The position numbers and the translations under genes are program-made. A DNA stretch of 64,000 nt from Pseudomonas migulae NBRC 103157 (lineage in GTDB: Bacteria; Pseudomonadota; Gammaproteobacteria; Pseudomonadales; Pseudomonadaceae): positions 62,001 to 126,000 of the forward strand of contig NZ_BDAG01000009.1 in assembly GCF_002091715.1 (NCBI RefSeq). The letters run 5' to 3'. The notes beneath the pieces are model-generated. The model was not told the origin of the DNA and made no database searches. It saw nothing but the letters and a program-made list of their open reading frames with translations. Numbering within the stretch: the first letter of the stretch is position 1; each line of letters starts with the position of its first letter. This document shows positions 59,955 through 64,000 of this stretch, one piece after another.

Positions 59955-61268
59955 ATGCTCAGATGGTGCTCGCGTTCAATCTTCCTTCAAGTGGTTCTCG
60001 GACTGGTGCTCGGCATCGTCTGCGGGCTGACCCTTCCCGAATATTCCGCCCAGCTCAAACCGCTCGGTGACGGCTTCATCAAGCTGATCAAGATGCTCAT
60101 TGGTCTGATCGTGTTCTGCGTGGTGGTCAGCGGCATCAGCGGTGCCGGCGACCTGAAGAAGGTCGGGCGCATCGGCCTGAAATCGGTGATCTACTTTGAA
60201 ATCCTGACCACCATCGCCCTGGTGATTGGCCTGGTGTTAGCGTTCACCACCGGCATCGGCAGCGGCGCGAACATTCATCTGGAGCAGCTTTCCGCTGCCG
60301 ACATGGGCGACATCGCCCAGCGCGGCCAGCACATGCAAACCACCTCCCAGTTCCTGATGAACCTGATACCGACCTCGGTCATCGGCGCCTTCGCGGAGAA
60401 CAACATTCTGCAAGTGCTGCTGTTTTCAGTGCTGTTCGGCAGTGCACTCAACCTGGTGGGCGAAGCAGCGTCAGGCATTTCCCGACTGATCAATGAACTG
60501 AGCCACGTGATCTTCCGCATCATGGGCATGATCGTGCGTCTGGCGCCGATCGGTGTGTTCGGCGCAATTGCCTTCACTACCAGCAAATATGGCCTGGATT
60601 CGCTGCAGCACCTGGGCAGCCTGGTCGGCCTGTTTTATCTGACCTGTGTGGCGTTTGTGACATTGATTCTCGGCCTGGTGATGCGCCTTTCGGGCCTGAA
60701 GATGTGGCCCTTGCTCAAATACCTGCGCGAAGAATTGCTGATCGTCATGGGCACCGCCTCGTCCGATGCCGTGCTGCCTCAAATCATGCGCAAGCTCGAG
60801 CACCTGGGCATTGGCAGTTCGACGGTGGGTCTGGTGATTCCAACCGGGTACTCGTTCAATCTCGACGGTTTTTCGATCTACCTGACCCTTGCCATCGTCT
60901 TCATCGCCAATGCCACCGGCACGCCGCTGGCCATGACCGATTTGCTGACGATTCTGCTGGTGTCATTGATCACGTCCAAAGGCGCCCACGGGATTCCCGG
61001 CTCGGCGCTGGTGATTCTGGCGGCGACGCTGACCGCGATTCCGGCGATTCCGGTGGTCGGCCTGGTGCTGGTGTTGGCGGTGGACTGGTTCATGGGCATC
61101 GGTCGGGCGCTGACCAATTTGATTGGTAACTGCGTCGCCACCGTGGCCATCGCGCGCTGGGAAAAAGACATCGATATCCAACGGGCGAACAAAGTACTTT
61201 CCGGTCAGGTCGGTTATACCTTCCAGCCGAGAAAACCGGTTGCCCCGGCGCATCAGCAGGAATTTTAA
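59955..61268 (+). CDS. DctA-family dicarboxylate/amino acid:cation symporter
   Basis: 437 residues, DAACS family, about eight membrane helices and two re-entrant loops. Imports C4-dicarboxylates or acidic amino acids with Na+ or H+. Seen: LKPLGDGFIKLIKMLIGLIVFCVVVSGI, LRLAPIGVFGAIAFT-type segment, REELLIVMGTASSDAVLPQIM (first hairpin loop), VIPTGYSFNLDGFSIYLT (substrate/cation motif) and ALTNLIGNCVATVAIA. Closest to DctA by eye. The variant ASSDAV in place of SSSES in hairpin 1 may change substrate. Ribosome site AGGATTC upstream of ATG 59955. Confidence 0.92.
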   Translation: MLRWCSRSIFLQVVLGLVLGIVCGLTLPEYSAQLKPLGDGFIKLIKMLIGLIVFCVVVSGISGAGDLKKVGRIGLKSVIYFEILTTIALVIGLVLAFTTGIGSGANIHLEQLSAADMGDIAQRGQHMQTTSQFLMNLIPTSVIGAFAENNILQVLLFSVLFGSALNLVGEAASGISRLINELSHVIFRIMGMIVRLAPIGVFGAIAFTTSKYGLDSLQHLGSLVGLFYLTCVAFVTLILGLVMRLSGLKMWPLLKYLREELLIVMGTASSDAVLPQIMRKLEHLGIGSSTVGLVIPTGYSFNLDGFSIYLTLAIVFIANATGTPLAMTDLLTILLVSLITSKGAHGIPGSALVILAATLTAIPAIPVVGLVLVLAVDWFMGIGRALTNLIGNCVATVAIARWEKDIDIQRANKVLSGQVGYTFQPRKPVAPAHQQEF

Positions 61269-61273
61269 ACAAC

Positions 61274-61300
61274 GTGTGCCTGCCTGCGGGCAGGCACATT
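61274..61300 (+). terminator. Hairpin between the transporter and the first GntR gene
   Basis: TGTGCCTGCC / GGCAGGCACA, ten perfect pairs with a short loop and a weak T tract. It may attenuate rather than end transcription, since GTG 61322 is only 22 bases on. Confidence 0.65.
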
Positions 61301-61321
61301 TATCGCGACTTGGAGCGAACA

Positions 61322-62026
61322 GTGATTACCTCGTCAACCGTCGTCAATTCAGTGGTAGAAAAACTCCGGGCCGCCTTGGCCCGTGGCCAGTGGCGCTCCG
61401 GCGAGATGTTGCCGGGCCAGCGTGAACTGGCCGAACAACTGGGCATCAGCCGCCCGAGCCTGCGCGAAGCGGTGATCGTGCTGGAAACCCTCGGGCTGGT
61501 GCGTTCAATGCCGGGCAAAGGCGTGGTGGTGCTGGACGCCAATCTCAGCGACAGCCAAAGCCACGACAGTGCGGTGGCCGGTGCAAGCCTGGAAGACGTG
61601 CTGCAACTGCGCTACACCCTTGAGCCGTTTATCGTCGGTCTGGTTGCGCAGTCCATCAGCAGCAAGGAAGTCGGGCAACTGCGCCTGACCCTCATGGACA
61701 TGCGCGAAGCCCTGGAGGCCAACGACAGCGAGGCCGGCGTAAACGCCTACATCGCCTTCCACGAAGAGCTGTTTACCCTGACCTCGAACCCGATCTTCCA
61801 GAGCGTGGTACAGCAGACGAGCAATGCCCTCAAGCAAAGCGCCGAAGTGCTGCGCAACTCCCCCGAGCATCTGGCTGAGCGTCTGGAAGAGAACGAGGCC
61901 GTGGTGCGCGCGATTCGCAGCAAGAACAGCGCCCAGGCCAGTGCCGAAATGCGCCGCCATATCCTTCGCGAAGGAAAGCGGATGGGCATCGAATTGAATA
62001 TTCCGGACGACAACCTCGGCAGTTGA
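61322..62026 (+). CDS. GntR/FadR-family regulator (FCD domain)
   Basis: 234 residues, GTG start with GGAG seven bases upstream. N-terminal winged helix (about 8-70): LRAALARGQWRSGEMLPGQRELAEQLGISRPSLREAVIVLETLGLVRSMPGKGVVV. The FCD effector domain (about 85-225) has LRYTLEPFIVGLVA, an AFHEELFTLTSNPIF metal-ligand type His and RRHILREG. Such proteins sense organic acids and control the neighbouring transporter. The ligand cannot be told from sequence. Confidence 0.92.
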   Translation: MITSSTVVNSVVEKLRAALARGQWRSGEMLPGQRELAEQLGISRPSLREAVIVLETLGLVRSMPGKGVVVLDANLSDSQSHDSAVAGASLEDVLQLRYTLEPFIVGLVAQSISSKEVGQLRLTLMDMREALEANDSEAGVNAYIAFHEELFTLTSNPIFQSVVQQTSNALKQSAEVLRNSPEHLAERLEENEAVVRAIRSKNSAQASAEMRRHILREGKRMGIELNIPDDNLGS

Positions 62027-62051
62027 AACCTATTGAAACCGGAGACAAGCC

Positions 62052-62741
62052 ATGAACAGCTTAGCCTCACCGCACACTCTTGTCGCCCTGCCCTTTTCTC
62101 CGCCGGCGGATGATCTCTACTCGCGAGTCTTCGACGCCATTCTCGAGCAACGCATCCATGGGGCCAGCCGTTTCACTGAAGAAAGCCTGGCGCAGATGTT
62201 CGGCGTTCGACGCAGTGACATTCGTGGCGTGTTGACGCAACTGTCCCATCAGCAAGTCATCGTGCTGCGCACTCACCATCGCCCCCGCGTCGCCGTGCTC
62301 GACAGCGAGCAGATTCGGCAGACGCTGCATGCCCGGCGACTGACTGAGACCACCGTCGTGCGGCTGGCCTGTCAGCAGCCCCATCCTCAGCATCTGAAAC
62401 ACCTGCGCACCTTGATCGATAGCGAGCGCCTGTGCACGGCGCGTGGCGCGGCGACTCGGCTGGCCGGGGAGTTTCATCTGCAGTTGGCTGAAATGGCGGG
62501 GAATGTACCGTTGGCGCATTTTTTGGACAGCCTGGTGCCGCTGACTTCGCTGGCGATTGCGCAATTTGATGTGCAGGTGGAGGGTTATTGTGATTGGCAG
62601 AATCACGAGAAAATTGTGAATGCGGTGGAGCGCGGGGATGCAGTGACCGCCGAGGATTTGCTCAGTCAGCATTTGGATCAATTGGAGGCAGTTTTACTGA
62701 ACTCACAACCGATGTCCCGCCAAAATCGTATTGCTGGTTAG
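62052..62741 (+). CDS. Second GntR-family regulator (FCD domain)
   Basis: 229 residues, 25 bases after the first regulator. Winged helix (about 22-80): LYSRVFDAILEQRIHGASRFTEESLAQMFGVRRSDIRGVLTQLSHQQVIVL, then FCD domain with ARRLTETTVVRLA, AGEFHLQLAEMAGN and CDWQNHEKIVNAVERGDAVTAEDLLSQHLDQLE. The HTH is more divergent than in the first protein. Ribosome site GGAGAC before ATG 62052. Tandem regulators suggest two signals for one transport operon. Confidence 0.9.
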   Translation: MNSLASPHTLVALPFSPPADDLYSRVFDAILEQRIHGASRFTEESLAQMFGVRRSDIRGVLTQLSHQQVIVLRTHHRPRVAVLDSEQIRQTLHARRLTETTVVRLACQQPHPQHLKHLRTLIDSERLCTARGAATRLAGEFHLQLAEMAGNVPLAHFLDSLVPLTSLAIAQFDVQVEGYCDWQNHEKIVNAVERGDAVTAEDLLSQHLDQLEAVLLNSQPMSRQNRIAG

Positions 62742-62747
62742 ATCGTC

Positions 62748-62830
62748 TTCGCGAGCAAGCCCGCTCCCACATTCGACCGCATTCCCCCTGGAGGAACTCG
62801 GTTGAATGTGGGAGCGGGCTTGCTCGCGAA
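62748..62830. repeat. REP doublet, GCGGGCTTGCTCGCGAA type
   Basis: Reverse arm cgcgagcaagcccgctccca followed by forward arm tgggagcgggcttgctcgcg, outward orientation, between convergent genes. Confidence 0.9.
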
Positions 62831-62862
62831 GGCGGCATCGAGCTCGCTGAAGATGTCGGGCC

Positions 62863-63834
62863 TTACTCCGCTGCCACCCGCGCGAACCCCTCGCGAATCT
62901 TGTCTTCCGGCAAATCATCGGCAATAAACACGATCACGCTTTCCCGCGCCTCGCCCTCCGCCCATTCCGTATCCCAATCGAATCCGTACAACTTCAGGAC
63001 ACCCTGAAACACCATGCGCCGCGGTTCGCCAAGGATGTTCAGCACGCCTTTGTAGCGCAGCAGTTGCTTGCCATGATCTTCCAGCAGTTCGTTCATGAAC
63101 TCGCTGAGCCTGTCGATATCCAGCGGCTTGTCAGTGCGCAGCACCAGGCTGGAAATGCGGTCGATGGAAGGCGCCTTGCTGACCGGGCGCAAACTCACAC
63201 CGCCACCGAGGTCGGCATTGAGGTTGAAACCACGCACGTCGAGCAATTCGGCCAGGTCGATCTTGCCGTGGTCAACCACGCGGATGGGCGCGCGACGGTT
63301 GATCCGGGTCAGGCGTTCGCTTAGCGCGGTGAAAGCAGGCTCTTCCACCAGATCGCGCTTGCTCACCAGCAGGCGGTCGGCAAAACCGATCTGCGCCTGG
63401 GCGATGGTTTGGGTCAGATGAGTGTCGGCATGTGCCGCGTCGACCAAGGTGATGATGCCGTCGAGGATGTAACGCTCTCGCAGTTCTTCGTCGATGAAAA
63501 AGGTTTGCGCCACAGGGGCCGGATCGGCCAGGCCGGTGCACTCGATCACCAGACGGTCGAAGGCGATTTCGCCGCTGTCCAGGCGTTCGAGCAGCAGGTA
63601 CAGCGCCTTTGTAAGGTCGGTGTGGATCGTGCAGCAGACACAGCCGTTGGACAGCGTCATCACTTGCACCGGTTCATCACCCAACAGTTGGGTGTCGATG
63701 CCGGCGTCGCTGAATTCGTTTTCGATCACGGCGATTTTCAGGCCGTGCTCGGCTTTGAGCAGGTGACGCAACAGCGTGGTCTTGCCAGCGCCAAGGAAGC
63801 CGCTGAGGATCGTGACGGGAATGGGAGAGGACAA
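62863..63834 (-). CDS. CobW/YjiA-family GTPase, metallochaperone-like
   Basis: 323 residues. P-loop ILSGFLGAGKTTLLRHLL, the CxCC metal motif SNGCVCCTIHTDL, ENEFSDAGID, and SKRDL (G4-like). The C-terminal CobW_C domain has VLNILGEPRRMVFQGV. The family (COG0523) carries or inserts zinc, cobalt or other metals. Position downstream of the glyA block matches PA4604, which lies beside the ybdD-cstA genes in P. aeruginosa; those would be beyond the right edge. No Zur box was found in the 130 bases upstream. Confidence 0.92.
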   Translation of the reverse strand: MSSPIPVTILSGFLGAGKTTLLRHLLKAEHGLKIAVIENEFSDAGIDTQLLGDEPVQVMTLSNGCVCCTIHTDLTKALYLLLERLDSGEIAFDRLVIECTGLADPAPVAQTFFIDEELRERYILDGIITLVDAAHADTHLTQTIAQAQIGFADRLLVSKRDLVEEPAFTALSERLTRINRRAPIRVVDHGKIDLAELLDVRGFNLNADLGGGVSLRPVSKAPSIDRISSLVLRTDKPLDIDRLSEFMNELLEDHGKQLLRYKGVLNILGEPRRMVFQGVLKLYGFDWDTEWAEGEARESVIVFIADDLPEDKIREGFARVAAE

Positions 63835-63879
63835 CTGGAGTCTCCTGTTTCACAAAATGAGAAATCAACACAAAACAAA

Positions 63880-63969
63880 TGTGGGAGCGAGCTTGCTCGC
63901 GAAGAGGTCGTGTCAGTCGACATTAATGTTGAATGACACACCGCTTTCGCAAGCAAGCCCGCTCCCACA
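63880..63969. repeat. REP doublet at the right edge
   Basis: Forward tgtgggagcgagcttgctcg and inverted gcaagcaagcccgctcccac about 40 bases apart, directly upstream of the CobW-family gene. The last 31 bases hold only a possible gene tail on the minus strand, too short to name. Confidence 0.85.
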
Positions 63970-64000
63970 GGGATTGCATCAAGCCGGCTGTTGCATCAAC

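Noticed and set aside
59437..59956. Two minus-strand frames upstream of lanA, considered as further precursor or immunity genes
   Set aside because: Neither has a ribosome site; the first needs a TTG start, the second overlaps the transporter promoter. Composition is not Cys/Ser/Thr-rich.
63970..64000. Possible 3' end of a minus-strand gene at the right edge (reads LMQQPA-stop)
   Set aside because: Only a handful of codons are inside the window, and it does not resemble the Cys-rich end expected of a YbdD-type gene.

Overview
The window is chromosomal DNA from a Pseudomonas, most likely of the P. fluorescens group. This rests on uninterrupted gene order and strong protein resemblance to the known Pseudomonas block clpB - pilSR - minor pilins - ispH - ileS - murJ - rpsT - proB - obg - rpmA/rplU - ispB - fklB - lonB-like - gdhA - ettA - morA - glyA - cobW-like, and on abundant fluorescens-type REP palindromes between genes. 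Names come from reading the sequence; no database search was run.

Layout. 1-3304 (minus): four genes, each overlapping the next by an ATGA, for a CDP-activated deoxysugar: rfbF, rfbG, a 3,5-epimerase-like gene and a C-methyltransferase that runs off the left edge. 3841-4255: tRNA cluster Asn-Pro-Lys-Pro behind a strong sigma70 promoter; the two Pro genes are identical and separated by a terminator. 4556-10109: clpB with a near-consensus heat-shock promoter, pgeF, rluD and, divergently, bamD. 10233-13379: small PP0621-type protein and the PilS/PilR two-component pair. 13497-20964: thiO and the type IV pilus minor-pilin operon fimU-pilV-pilW-pilX-pilY1-pilE, with a divergent fimT-like gene. 20933-28454: ispH, fkpB, lspA, ileS, ribF, murJ as a compact minus-strand run. 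28707-34141: rpsT, creA, proB, obgE, rpmA, rplU, ispB. 34312-46120: zinc-ribbon protein, a small gene behind a Fur-box-like site, an FKBP isomerase, several conserved proteins of unknown function, a Lon-like protease, a DUF4105 protein and an unusual short-armed Gre factor. 46117-55100: gdhA, ettA, the c-di-GMP protein MorA and glyA.

55101-62741 looks like accessory DNA between glyA and the cobW-like gene. It holds an AT-richer unknown gene, a class II lanthipeptide synthetase (LanM) with a 52-residue Cys/Ser/Thr-rich precursor gene directly upstream, then a DctA-family transporter with two tandem GntR/FCD regulators. No lanthipeptide transporter, leader protease or immunity gene is visible. 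This orphan lanA-lanM pair is the most unusual system in the window.

Mobile or repetitive DNA: at least 12 REP singlets/doublets of two sequence types, and one 134-bp MITE-like element with matching inverted ends upstream of the DUF3015 gene. No rRNA, CRISPR array, intact insertion sequence or prophage is seen.
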